Source: Clostridia bacterium
GTDB lineage: Bacteria > Bacillota > Clostridia > Christensenellales > CAG-138
NCBI GenBank assembly: GCA_017619735.1
Contig: JAFZRT010000015.1
Location: 1 to 64,000 of the forward strand
Direction of reading: 5' to 3'
Length of the DNA stretch: 64,000 nucleotides
The notes under the pieces were generated by a model. That model was given only the letters and a program-made list of their open reading frames with translations, had not been told where the DNA came from and searched no databases. The translations under genes and the position numbers were made by a program. Positions 15,319-23,454 of this stretch are shown piece by piece. Within the stretch, counting starts at the first letter, position 1; every line of letters starts with the position of its first letter.

Positions 15319-16667
15319 AAAAGAAGTTTTCTATAGCTCCCGTCGTATTGATGGTACTCGGCGTGCTGTGCGCTCTGTTCGGCGCGTATGCTCTCTGTAA
15401 CCGCTTCATGGCCGATCCCATTTGGAAGGTCACGAGCGAATACTTCACCGAAAAGTTCATCTATTCCGCGGTCGGCATATTGTTCCTGTTCATCGGCGTC
15501 GTCCTTCTGCTCCTCGCTGCATTCAAGATAATGAGGCAGAACGACGAGAACGGCACGGTGAGGAGCCCCGCGACCGGCATTATCGAAATGATCGCCGGCT
15601 GCGTGCTCGGCGGCGTAGGTGCGTTCTTCGGCTACGAGGCAATTAACGGCTCCGGCACGAAATGGCAGCTGCTCGGCGGCATACTGCTCGCCATAGCGGC
15701 TCTGTTCCTCTTCTTCTTCGGACTCGCTTCGCTCATCAAGGCCTTCACTGCGAAAGCACAGGGCGATTCGATGAAGCACCATATGGGCATGAAGGCGACC
15801 AACGCCCTGTCCAACACCATCATCCACCTGATACTTGTCGTGATAAGCATCATCTGGCTGATGCCCTTCGTGTTCATCGTACTGCAGTCCTTCCGTGTCG
15901 ATCCTCTCTGCCAGGTCGGCTACGTAATCCCCAAGCACTGGGGCCTCGACAACTACGTTAACCTGTTCGTCACCAAGAACGCCGAAGGCAAGACCGTCAG
16001 CACGATCGTGACCAACGGCTTCCTCCGCTGGTATCTGAACACGCTCATCATCGCGGTCGTCACCGCCGTTATGCAGACGATCATCCAGCTCTGCATGAGC
16101 TACACGCTGTCCCGCTTCCGCTTCAAGATGCGTAAGCCGCTGATGAAGTTCATGCTCATACTCGGTATGTTCCCGGGCATGCTGTCGATGATCATACTGT
16201 ACAACGTCCTGAAGGACCTCGGTCTTACGAGCGAGCACGCCGTCCCCGGCTTGATCCTCGTTTACATCGCCTCCGCCGGCATGGGCTACTACGTATCCAA
16301 GGGCTTCTTCGACACCATCCCCAAATCCCTCGACGAGGCCGCCCGTATCGACGGCGCGACCCGCGCGCAGGTGCTCTTGAAGATCATTCTCCCCCTGGCA
16401 AAGCCCATAGTCATCTACACCATACTGACGGCGTTCATGGCCCCGTGGGGCGACTACGTATTCGCGCAGTACATTTCGCGAAGCGCGCCTGAAGGCATGA
16501 ACGTGGCCGTCGGTCTGTTCAACTGGCTGAGCAACGACCAGATCAACCAATGCTACACCAAGTTCTGCGCAGGCGGCGTGGTCGTTGCGATACCCGTCAC
16601 GATACTGTTCCTGTGCCTGCAGCGCTACTATGTAGAGGGCGTTACCGGCGGCGCAGTCAAGGGCTAA
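15315..16667 (+). CDS. malG: MalG-type ABC permease with an extended N-terminus
   Basis: Second permease of the importer. At 450 residues it is about 150 longer than usual MalG. The N-terminal extension has about four helices (VLMVLGVLCALFGAYAL; AVGILFLFIGVVLLLLAAF; LLGGILLAIAALFLFFF). The core starts near residue 165 (IIHLILVVISIIWLMPFVFI). The EAA loop is SLDEAARIDGATRAQVLLKI followed by ILPLAKP. ATG 15315 overlaps malF in ATGA. Both permeases carry extensions, suggesting a matched extra membrane module. Confidence 0.88.
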   Translation: MKKKFSIAPVVLMVLGVLCALFGAYALCNRFMADPIWKVTSEYFTEKFIYSAVGILFLFIGVVLLLLAAFKIMRQNDENGTVRSPATGIIEMIAGCVLGGVGAFFGYEAINGSGTKWQLLGGILLAIAALFLFFFGLASLIKAFTAKAQGDSMKHHMGMKATNALSNTIIHLILVVISIIWLMPFVFIVLQSFRVDPLCQVGYVIPKHWGLDNYVNLFVTKNAEGKTVSTIVTNGFLRWYLNTLIIAVVTAVMQTIIQLCMSYTLSRFRFKMRKPLMKFMLILGMFPGMLSMIILYNVLKDLGLTSEHAVPGLILVYIASAGMGYYVSKGFFDTIPKSLDEAARIDGATRAQVLLKIILPLAKPIVIYTILTAFMAPWGDYVFAQYISRSAPEGMNVAVGLFNWLSNDQINQCYTKFCAGGVVVAIPVTILFLCLQRYYVEGVTGGAVKG

Positions 16668-16698
16668 ACCGAGGAATAATAAAAAGGAGTGAACAAAT

Positions 16699-17850
16699 AT
16701 GGCAAGCGTCAAATTGACAAATGTTAAAAAGATCTATGATAAAAACGTAGTTGCCGTGCACGATTTCAACCTCGATATCCACGATAAGGAGTTCGTGGTA
16801 TTCGTCGGTCCTTCCGGCTGCGGCAAATCCACCACCCTGCGCATGATAGCGGGCCTTGAGGAGATCAGCGAAGGCACCGTCGAGATCGACGGCGAGGTCG
16901 TCAACGACCTGCAGCCCAAGGACAGGAATATCGCCATGGTCTTCCAGAACTACGCACTGTATCCGCACATGACCGTTTACGACAACATCGCGTTCTCCCT
17001 CCGTCTGCAGAAGATGCCCGAGGACGTGATATTCAACAAGGTCACGAACGCGGCTGAGATACTCGGCATCACCGATTACCTCATGCGCAAGCCCCGCGCT
17101 CTCTCCGGCGGCCAGCGTCAGCGTGTCGCCATCGGCCGCGCTATGGTCCGCGATTCGAAGGTCTTCCTCATGGACGAGCCGCTGTCGAACCTCGACGCCA
17201 AGCTCCGCAACCAGATGCGCGCTGAGATAATCCTCCTCCGTCAGAAGCTGGACACCACGTTCATCTACGTTACCCATGACCAGACGGAGGCCATGACCCT
17301 CGGCGACCGCATAGTCATCATGAAGGACGGCTACATCATGCAGGTCGGCACCCCCACCGAGGTATTCGAAATGCCCGACAACCTCTTCGTCGCGGAGTTC
17401 ATCGGCGCGCCGAAGATGAACGTTTTCCACACCGAGCTCGTCTCCTCTGCGGACGGTTATTATGTAACTCCGTTCGGCGCGAGGATCAAGGTCGACGGCG
17501 ACAAGGGCGATCTGCTCCGTGAGAAGAACGTGCCCGGCGGCGAGATCATTCTCGGCGTAAGGCCCGAGCATATCCAGCTTGCAAAGGGTCCCTCTCCCGA
17601 CGCGATCCCCGTAAAGCTCGAGGTAAACGAGATGATGGGCAGCGAGCTCCATCTCCACGTCTACACCGAGGACGGCACGAGGCTCATCGTCAGGGTCCCG
17701 ACCATCGACCTCACGACCGAGCAGCGCAATACCCTCGTGAACGGCGCGTCGCTCTACATCACCTTCACCGGCAAGGTAATGCACTTCTTCGACAAGGACA
17801 GCGAGCGCAACCTCATCTATCACGACGAGCTGACCAACTACGATAAGTAA
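16699..17850 (+). CDS. MalK/MsmX-type sugar ABC ATPase
   Basis: Energises sugar import by ATP hydrolysis on the cytoplasmic face. Walker A GPSGCGKST is at 37-45, Q-loop in VFQNYALYPHMT, signature LSGGQRQRVAIGRA near 134, Walker B VFLMDEPLSNLD near 155, and H-switch THDQTEAMTLGDR. A C-terminal OB-type regulatory domain (TOBE) from about 240 matches the MalK/UgpC group, and 383 residues is normal. AAAAAGGAGTG precedes ATG 16699. MsmX-like ATPases may also serve other sugar importers of the cell. Confidence 0.93.
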   Translation: MASVKLTNVKKIYDKNVVAVHDFNLDIHDKEFVVFVGPSGCGKSTTLRMIAGLEEISEGTVEIDGEVVNDLQPKDRNIAMVFQNYALYPHMTVYDNIAFSLRLQKMPEDVIFNKVTNAAEILGITDYLMRKPRALSGGQRQRVAIGRAMVRDSKVFLMDEPLSNLDAKLRNQMRAEIILLRQKLDTTFIYVTHDQTEAMTLGDRIVIMKDGYIMQVGTPTEVFEMPDNLFVAEFIGAPKMNVFHTELVSSADGYYVTPFGARIKVDGDKGDLLREKNVPGGEIILGVRPEHIQLAKGPSPDAIPVKLEVNEMMGSELHLHVYTEDGTRLIVRVPTIDLTTEQRNTLVNGASLYITFTGKVMHFFDKDSERNLIYHDELTNYDK

Positions 17851-17888
17851 GACCGGCTTAGCTTATCCGAAAAATAACATTTGACCTT

Positions 17889-17940
17889 ATCGGGCCGATA
17901 TCGTAAAATCTTATCAAGCGATACGGCCCGATACTTTTAT
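17889..17940 (+). terminator. Terminator at the end of the mal operon
   Basis: ATCGGGCCGATATCG at 17889-17903 pairs with CGATACGGCCCGAT at 17919-17932 (one bulged A), followed by ACTTTTAT. Confidence 0.8.
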
Positions 17941-17955
17941 CCGAGAGGACTTAAA

Positions 17956-18261
17956 ATGAAAAGCACGTTCGAACTCATTTACGAGCAGGTCAAAAGGATA
18001 CCGCGCGGCAAAGTCGCGACCTATGGTCAGATAGCCGCGCTTGCGGGCAATCCACGATGGTCAAGGGTCGTCGGCTACGCTCTGCACGTGAATCCGGAGC
18101 CGGGCGTGATACCCTGTCACAGGGTCGTGACAAAGGACGGCCGCGTCTCCCCCGCCTTCGCCTTCGGAGGAGAAAACATGCAGATAAAGCTGCTTGCGGA
18201 CGAAGGAGTACCTGTTTCCGACGGAAGGGTCGACGTCGATCTTTACCGCTGGCGTCCGTAA
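17956..18261 (+). CDS. MGMT/ATL-type alkyltransferase C-terminal domain protein
   Basis: 101 residues, covering only the DNA-binding half of O6-alkylguanine-DNA alkyltransferase. IPRGKVATYGQIAALAG is the helix-turn-helix part, NPRWSRVVGYALHVNP is the recognition region, and IPCHRVV holds the active-site Cys. ATL proteins usually have Trp in place of this Cys, so here alkyl transfer may still be possible despite the missing N-terminal domain. GAGAGGAC upstream supports ATG 17956; there is no reason to start further upstream. It may repair or flag alkylated bases. Confidence 0.85.
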   Translation: MKSTFELIYEQVKRIPRGKVATYGQIAALAGNPRWSRVVGYALHVNPEPGVIPCHRVVTKDGRVSPAFAFGGENMQIKLLADEGVPVSDGRVDVDLYRWRP

Positions 18262-18265
18262 AGTC

Positions 18266-18294
18266 TTTACTTGGACGCGGAAAAATGGTAAAAT
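18266..18294 (+). promoter_or_regulatory. Probable sigma-A promoter
   Basis: -35 TTTACT at 18266-18271, 17-nt spacer, -10 TAAAAT at 18289-18294, ahead of the gene at 18323. Confidence 0.6.
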
Positions 18295-18322
18295 ATCCCA
18301 AACTCTGTTTGGAGGGAAAACT

Positions 18323-18868
18323 ATGTATCAGGAAAGCGTGGACAAACTGAAGGGGACTTCGAGATCCGATACCCTTCTCGTTGTCCTTCTCATACTGTTC
18401 TTCTTTTTTGCGGGCAGCATAGCTACTATGCTCCGAGCGAAGTTTAACAGCAGCGTGCCTCTTTACGTCTTCGCCGCTGTGCTCGGGGGACTTCTGTACC
18501 TCGTTTACCGTCTGCGTATAAAGGGGTTCAGGTACACGGTATTCTACAAGGAGCCCGAGCCAGAATACGATCCGCGCTTTGACGATTACATCACGCACGA
18601 GGATTATCCCTACCCCGTCGGCACTCTCGTTTTCGAGAGCACGGTGAGCGCGAAGGGCACCATCCTCCTGACCGTGGATACAAAGGAGATCAAAGCCCTG
18701 CTCGCTCCGGGCGAGGAATGCTCTGCCGAAGAGGAAATGCTGCTGAGTCCGAAAAAGAAAGAGGCCTCTCATTCCATAGTATTCGAACGCGAAGGCAAGC
18801 CCGTAAGAGCATATTTCGCCCCATCCGAAACATTCATTAACCATGTCCGCGGCTTGATCGAGGAATAA
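18323..18868 (+). CDS. Hypothetical membrane protein, 181 aa
   Basis: Family not recognised. After a short basic N-terminus, two helices (about 17-37 and 43-60) are followed by a cytoplasmic-looking domain with GTLVFESTVSAKGTILLTVD, which reads like a beta-rich pleckstrin or bPH-type fold. GGAGGG at 18311-18316 is well placed for ATG 18323. It abuts the YaaO-like decarboxylase gene and could be cotranscribed with it. Confidence 0.65.
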   Translation: MYQESVDKLKGTSRSDTLLVVLLILFFFFAGSIATMLRAKFNSSVPLYVFAAVLGGLLYLVYRLRIKGFRYTVFYKEPEPEYDPRFDDYITHEDYPYPVGTLVFESTVSAKGTILLTVDTKEIKALLAPGEECSAEEEMLLSPKKKEASHSIVFEREGKPVRAYFAPSETFINHVRGLIEE

Positions 18869-20203
18869 ATGACAGAACGCCCCCTGCTCAAAGCGATAAA
18901 GAAATACGCGGGATCCGATCCCGTGCGGTTTCATATGCCCGGGCATAAGGGTCTTCTCTCCCCGCTGGACGTGACTGAGATCACGGGAACGGACAATCTG
19001 CATTCGCCTCACGAGGCGATACTGCGTTCCGAGGAGCTGTGCGCCGAAGCTTTGGGCGGCAGGGACGCGTTCTTTCTCGTCAACGGATCGACCGCGGGCA
19101 ATCTTGCGATGCTGTTCGTTATCGGATGCGGCAAGCGCATACTCCTGGGACGAAACTGCCACAAGTCGGTGATTAACGGCATAGCCCTTGCAGGGCACGA
19201 TACCGTGCCTCTTTTTCCCGATGAAAACGGAGTATTCTCCGCAGAAACTGTCGACCGAGCACTTGGCGAATCCCCCTGCGACGCGGTTTTCATCACTTCG
19301 CCGACCTATCGCGGCGCCGTCTCCCCGATGGACGAGATCGCCGAAGCTGCCCATAGGCACGGGGCGCTGCTCTTCGCAGACTGCGCTCACGGCGCGCATT
19401 TCGCGTTTTCCGGCGAGCTTCCCCCCGTCCCCTATCATGCGGACGCATGGTGCGTGAGCTGTCACAAGACGCTGTACGCCCCCACGCAGTCCGCCGTGCT
19501 GTTGACGGGCATAAGCTTTCCCTACCCGCGCGAACGCATGCAGGACGCGCTGAATATGTTTCAGTCGACGAGCCCGTCGTATCCGCTCATGCTGTCGATC
19601 GAGGGGTCCGTTCTCGATCCGGATGACTGGAACTCGCACGTTGAAAGGATCAAACCAGTTCGTAAAGAAATTGCAGGTATCAACGGCGTTTCGCTGCTTG
19701 GTGAGACCGGCGAATACGATCTGACACGACTCAACATCGCCGTTCGCGGCATGACCGGCCGCGAACTTGCGGAGAAGCTTGAAAGCAAGGGCATTTATCC
19801 CGAAATGAGCGACCGCGAATGCGTGACGCTCATAACAACACCCGCCGACCCGGGCGATTGGTACGCGAAGCTTATCGCCGTCCTTTGCGATGCGTCGGCC
19901 TCATCCTGCGATAAAAGCATACAGTCCCCCGTTATTCCCGCTCTCGAATGCTTGACGGGAAAAGCCGTTATGACAGTGCGCGATGCGATTACCGCCGGGA
20001 CGTGTCAGGTGCCTTTGGAGAACGCCGCGGGTCTCGTTTGCGCGGGAGCAGTCGGCTGCTATCCACCGGGGATCGCGGTGCTCTTCCCCGGGGAGAGCAT
20101 TACCCAAGCCGCCGTCGATCATCTCCTCTCCGAATCGGAGAACGGTGCGGAGCTCTTCGGACTGACGAACGGCACAGTAAAAACAGTTGAGAACAAAGCA
20201 TGA
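18869..20203 (+). CDS. Orn/Lys/Arg decarboxylase family protein (YaaO-like)
   Basis: PLP-dependent aspartate-aminotransferase-fold decarboxylase. VRFHMPGHKG opens the family pattern. VNGSTAGNLAMLF and TSPTYRGAVSPMD follow, and the PLP-binding lysine lies in CVSCHKTLYAPTQSAVLL. The C-terminal domain is short, as in YaaO/SpeA-type proteins of Bacillota. The exact amino acid is not fixed by the sequence. In Bacillus, yaaO stands just ahead of the tmk-holB-yaaT cluster; here it directly overlaps holB by 4 bases and tmk is absent, so only part of that order is kept. Confidence 0.88.
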   Translation: MTERPLLKAIKKYAGSDPVRFHMPGHKGLLSPLDVTEITGTDNLHSPHEAILRSEELCAEALGGRDAFFLVNGSTAGNLAMLFVIGCGKRILLGRNCHKSVINGIALAGHDTVPLFPDENGVFSAETVDRALGESPCDAVFITSPTYRGAVSPMDEIAEAAHRHGALLFADCAHGAHFAFSGELPPVPYHADAWCVSCHKTLYAPTQSAVLLTGISFPYPRERMQDALNMFQSTSPSYPLMLSIEGSVLDPDDWNSHVERIKPVRKEIAGINGVSLLGETGEYDLTRLNIAVRGMTGRELAEKLESKGIYPEMSDRECVTLITTPADPGDWYAKLIAVLCDASASSCDKSIQSPVIPALECLTGKAVMTVRDAITAGTCQVPLENAAGLVCAGAVGCYPPGIAVLFPGESITQAAVDHLLSESENGAELFGLTNGTVKTVENKA

Positions 20204-21117
20204 ACGATCTTCTGAAAAAGCTCGAATCTGCCATACTTAACGGCAGAGCGCTGCACGCCTACCTGCTGACCGGCACCGATCCCGACATGACGGACAAGGC
20301 CGCGAGGGAGGCCGCCTCGCTCATACTTTACTCGCGCCGCGATACGGATCGGCTCGCAAACGATCCCGACTATATGGAATACGGCGGCGCGGTCTCCATT
20401 TCCGATTTCAGAGACCTTATAAGGCCGGAGATCTACCGTGAGACCTACGGCAAGCGAGGCAGGGTAGTCATTTTCAGATTCGCCAATCTGCTTTCCCAGA
20501 TGGTGCAGAACGCAATGCTGAAGGTGCTCGAGGAGCCGCCCGAGAACACGTATTTCATACTGACGGGCAACGAATACGGCATCCTCCCGACCATAAGATC
20601 CCGCTGTATGATAATCCGCTGCGGCGTGACGGATCCCGCCGAGATCGCCGATATCCTGCGCGAAAAGGGCGCCGACGCATCGGAAGCCGCCGCTTATGCA
20701 GCCATGAGCGGAGGTGTCACGGCAAGAGCTGTGCGTCTTTATGAGGACGCCGATTTCAGCGAGATGCGCTCCGGCGTAATATCGTGCTTCCTTTCGGCTC
20801 TGCGGGCCGCTCCCGACTTCCGCTGGACGAAACAGAAGCGTGAGCGCACGGACTGGATGGAGGCGAACGAGATGCTTCTGCTCGCCTGCCACGACATGAT
20901 GCGTCTGAAATGCGGCATGCCCGCCGAATACTGCACCGATCACGCCGCTGAATTAAAAAAATCGTCGCTCGGCTTTACAATCGGCGACATTGGATGTATT
21001 ATAGATAAGTTAAAGGAAAACGCACAGCGGCTCGCGACCAACGCCTCCGGCGGCGCAGCATTCGACAGGCTGCTGGCGGAGCTGGCCGAGATCGGCCTTG
21101 CTGCAAAGAACAAGTAA
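20200..21117 (+). CDS. holB: DNA polymerase III clamp-loader subunit delta'
   Basis: Stator part of the clamp loader that places the beta clamp on DNA. The AAA+ fold is visible from ALHAYLLTG at the N-terminus to MVQNAMLKVLEEPPENTYFI and PTIRSRCMIIRC, which holds sensor-like residues. The P-loop position reads TGTDPDMTDKAA and lacks GxxGxGK, and no Zn-binding Cys cluster is present. This fits a non-ATP-binding delta'. The start ATG overlaps the decarboxylase stop (ATGA). The next gene is ricT, as in many Bacillota. Confidence 0.85.
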   Translation: MNDLLKKLESAILNGRALHAYLLTGTDPDMTDKAAREAASLILYSRRDTDRLANDPDYMEYGGAVSISDFRDLIRPEIYRETYGKRGRVVIFRFANLLSQMVQNAMLKVLEEPPENTYFILTGNEYGILPTIRSRCMIIRCGVTDPAEIADILREKGADASEAAAYAAMSGGVTARAVRLYEDADFSEMRSGVISCFLSALRAAPDFRWTKQKRERTDWMEANEMLLLACHDMMRLKCGMPAEYCTDHAAELKKSSLGFTIGDIGCIIDKLKENAQRLATNASGGAAFDRLLAELAEIGLAAKNK

Positions 21118-21138
21118 GTAAATGTCAGGAGTTCATAT

Positions 21139-22092
21139 ATGAGCAAAGTTATCGGAGTCCGCTTCAAGGAAGGCGGCAAGATCTACTATTTCGATCCCCT
21201 CGATTTCGAGATCAAGACCGGCGACGGAGTCATCGTCGACACGGCGAGGGGCATCGTGTTCGGCGACGTCGCAGAGGCGCCGCACACCATACCCGACGAG
21301 CAGCTCGTTTCGCAGCTGAAGCCCGTTATCAGGGTCGCAACGCCCGAAGATCACGAGCAGAGGCGCATCTATAAGGAAAAGGAGAAGGACGCTTACGGCA
21401 TCTGTCAGGCGAAGATAGAAGAGCACGGCCTTGTGATGAAGCTCGTCGAGGTCGAATACGCCTTCAACGGCTCCAAGATCATGTTTTACTTCACCGCGGA
21501 CGGCAGGGTCGATTTCCGCGAGCTCGTCAAGGATCTCGCGAGCATATTCAAGACGCGCATCGAGCTTCGCCAGATCGGCGTGCGCGACGAGGCGAAGATG
21601 CTCGGCGGACTCGGTGTATGCGGAAGACCCATCTGCTGCTCGTCCTTCCTTTCCGATTTCATCCCCGTTTCGATCAAAATGGCGAAGGAGCAGAATCTCT
21701 CCCTCAACCAGACCAAGATATCAGGCATCTGCGGAAGGCTCATGTGCTGTCTGAAGTTCGAGCAGTCGGGCTATGAGAGCATGCATAAGATAATGCCCCG
21801 CACCGGCAAGGAGGTCATCACTCCCGACGGCAACGGCATAGTCGTCGACAACAACGTCATCAGCGAGACGACCACCGTCAAGGTGCAGCTTGCCGACGGT
21901 ACATTTGAAATGAAAACATTCCCCTTCCGCGAGCTTTTCGACAAATCGGGAAAGCCCTACGGAGAGGAATGCGAGGGATGCGGAAACTGCTGTCCCGCAG
22001 CGGCGCAGGAGCCGTATGAAAACTCCGAGCCAGTCGAAGTGCCGTCAGAGCCGGACAATGCAGACGGCGGCACGGACGGTGATACACTCTAA
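21139..22092 (+). CDS. ricT: RicT (YaaT), PSP1 family, partner of the Y-complex
   Basis: RicT works with RicA and RicF in an RNase Y-associated Fe-S complex that helps mRNA maturation, competence and sporulation in Bacillus. The PSP1 core is visible in RPICCSSFLSDFIPVSIKMA and GICGRLMCCLKFEQ, with many conserved cysteines, and DFRELVKDLASIF. An unusual extra CEGCGNCC motif near residue 285 resembles a metal ligand and may bind a further cluster. AGGAG at 21128-21132 precedes ATG 21139. Its 3' end overlaps ispDF, which is read the other way, by 48 bases. Confidence 0.92.
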   Translation: MSKVIGVRFKEGGKIYYFDPLDFEIKTGDGVIVDTARGIVFGDVAEAPHTIPDEQLVSQLKPVIRVATPEDHEQRRIYKEKEKDAYGICQAKIEEHGLVMKLVEVEYAFNGSKIMFYFTADGRVDFRELVKDLASIFKTRIELRQIGVRDEAKMLGGLGVCGRPICCSSFLSDFIPVSIKMAKEQNLSLNQTKISGICGRLMCCLKFEQSGYESMHKIMPRTGKEVITPDGNGIVVDNNVISETTTVKVQLADGTFEMKTFPFRELFDKSGKPYGEECEGCGNCCPAAAQEPYENSEPVEVPSEPDNADGGTDGDTL

Positions 22093-23193
22093 TTTGCCTT
22101 CGGGGCCGGTATGCTCCGGCGTAGTGGCCTTGACGCTGACGTCATCTATGCCGATGTGAGGGATCGCATCGGCTATTCTTTTGCGCATTTCGTCGATGTA
22201 CGGCGCGAGCTTCGGCTCCTGCGCTGTGATCGTTGCATCGATATTGACTGCGCGGAAGCCCTTTTCTTCGATCAGAGCGGCTGCTTTTTCAAGCAGGATG
22301 ACGCTGGATATCCCCTTGTACTTCGGGTCGCTGTCCGGGAAATGGCGGCCGATGTCGCCGAGAGCGGCGGCGCCGAGAAGCGCGTCGATGATCGCATGGA
22401 CCAATGCGTCCGCGTCGGAGTGCCCCAAAAGCCCGAGACGGAACGGTATCTCGACCCCGCCGAGTACAAGTTTGCGACCCTCGGTCAATCTGTGGGTGTC
22501 CTCCCCCATTCCTATCCTCATAGTCCTATCCTCCCTCCGCGCGAGCTTCCTGAACAGCTCTAAATCTTCTCTTTCGGTCAGCTTCTGGTTTTCAAGACGG
22601 CCGTTCGTGAAACACGGTTTGCCGTATGCCCTCTGCCAAACGGCCGCGTCGTCCGTCGCCTCGCAGTCGAGGCCCGCATATGCGGCAAGCAGCTTTTTGC
22701 GGTCGAAGCACTGCGGCGTCTGCATTATCAAAAGGCCGTCCCTATCGACGATATCGCCCGTAGCCGCACGTCTCAGCGTGTCCCTGACCTTTAAGGCCGG
22801 GACGCCGCTCCCGTTCTCCCGCGCGGAATCAAGCGCCGCTTCTATGACGTCCGCCGAAACGAGACAGCGAGCGCAGTCGTGCACGGCGACGATATCGCAA
22901 TCGGATGCTTTTATCCCGTTAAGCACGGAATCCTGCCTCATAGCGCCGCCTCCGACGATACGGACCGGGACGCCGGCGAGCTTCGCGGCGCGCTCCGCCG
23001 CAGCTCTCGTCCTTTCGGCCACGGTGATAACGATCTCGTCCGCGAACGGCGAAAAGGCCTTTACGCACCTCTCTATGGGCGTAAGACCGCAGATATCGGC
23101 TTCGAGCTTGTTGATGGGTCTGCCTTCCCCGTCAAGCCCCATTCTGGTGGAGCCGCCGGCGGCAAGCAGTACAGCGCAAACGGTCTTTTTCAT
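22045..23193 (-). CDS. ispDF: Bifunctional IspD-IspF of the MEP isoprenoid pathway
   Basis: Residues 1-220 are IspD (MEP cytidylyltransferase) with AVLLAAGGSTRMG and VAVHDCARCLVS. From about 225 comes IspF (MEcPP synthase): RIGMGEDTHRLTEG carries the metal Asp and His, and LLGHSDADALVHAIIDALLG the HSDAD metal site. The fused product makes and cyclises CDP-methylerythritol intermediates for IPP synthesis. The start ATG 23193 follows GAGGAAACG; an upstream frame extension is not like IspD. The 3' end overlaps ricT by 48 bases on the opposite strand. Confidence 0.93.
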   Translation of the reverse strand: MKKTVCAVLLAAGGSTRMGLDGEGRPINKLEADICGLTPIERCVKAFSPFADEIVITVAERTRAAAERAAKLAGVPVRIVGGGAMRQDSVLNGIKASDCDIVAVHDCARCLVSADVIEAALDSARENGSGVPALKVRDTLRRAATGDIVDRDGLLIMQTPQCFDRKKLLAAYAGLDCEATDDAAVWQRAYGKPCFTNGRLENQKLTEREDLELFRKLARREDRTMRIGMGEDTHRLTEGRKLVLGGVEIPFRLGLLGHSDADALVHAIIDALLGAAALGDIGRHFPDSDPKYKGISSVILLEKAAALIEEKGFRAVNIDATITAQEPKLAPYIDEMRKRIADAIPHIGIDDVSVKATTPEHTGPEGKLECITVRAAVCIVRL

Positions 23194-23204
23194 CGTTTCC
23201 TCGT

Positions 23205-23453
23205 TCACTCGTTGGATATGACGCGGTACATTTCGTCCGCGTTCTCCTTGGTCGCATACTCGCGAACGGAAAGTATCTCGGCTGTAAAGAGCCGCGCTCC
23301 GAGACGGATAGCTATGATATCGCCCTCCTTGACCTCGGTGGACGGCTTTGCGACCTTGTCGTTGATCGTGACGCGGCCCGCGGAGCACGCCTCATTCGCG
23401 ACGGTGCGCCTCTTAATGATGCGCGATACCTTCAGATATTTGTCAAGTCTCAT
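23205..23453 (-). CDS. rqcP: RqcP (YabO), S4-domain ribosome quality control protein
   Basis: 82 residues almost fully taken up by an S4 RNA-binding domain: MRLDKYLKVSRIIKRRTVAN and AGRVTINDKVAKPSTEVKEG, then DIIAIRLG. RqcP helps RqcH add alanine tails to nascent chains on stalled 50S subunits and is a homologue of Hsp15. ATG 23453 is only 1 nt from the stop of the upstream foldase gene, so it is cotranscribed. It lies just before ispDF in the same leftward operon. Confidence 0.9.
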   Translation of the reverse strand: MRLDKYLKVSRIIKRRTVANEACSAGRVTINDKVAKPSTEVKEGDIIAIRLGARLFTAEILSVREYATKENADEMYRVISNE

Positions 23454-23454
23454 A

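Noticed and set aside
17990-19639. 549-codon open frame opposite the MGMT-like and decarboxylase genes
   Set aside because: Spans three real genes on the other strand; no SD or domain.
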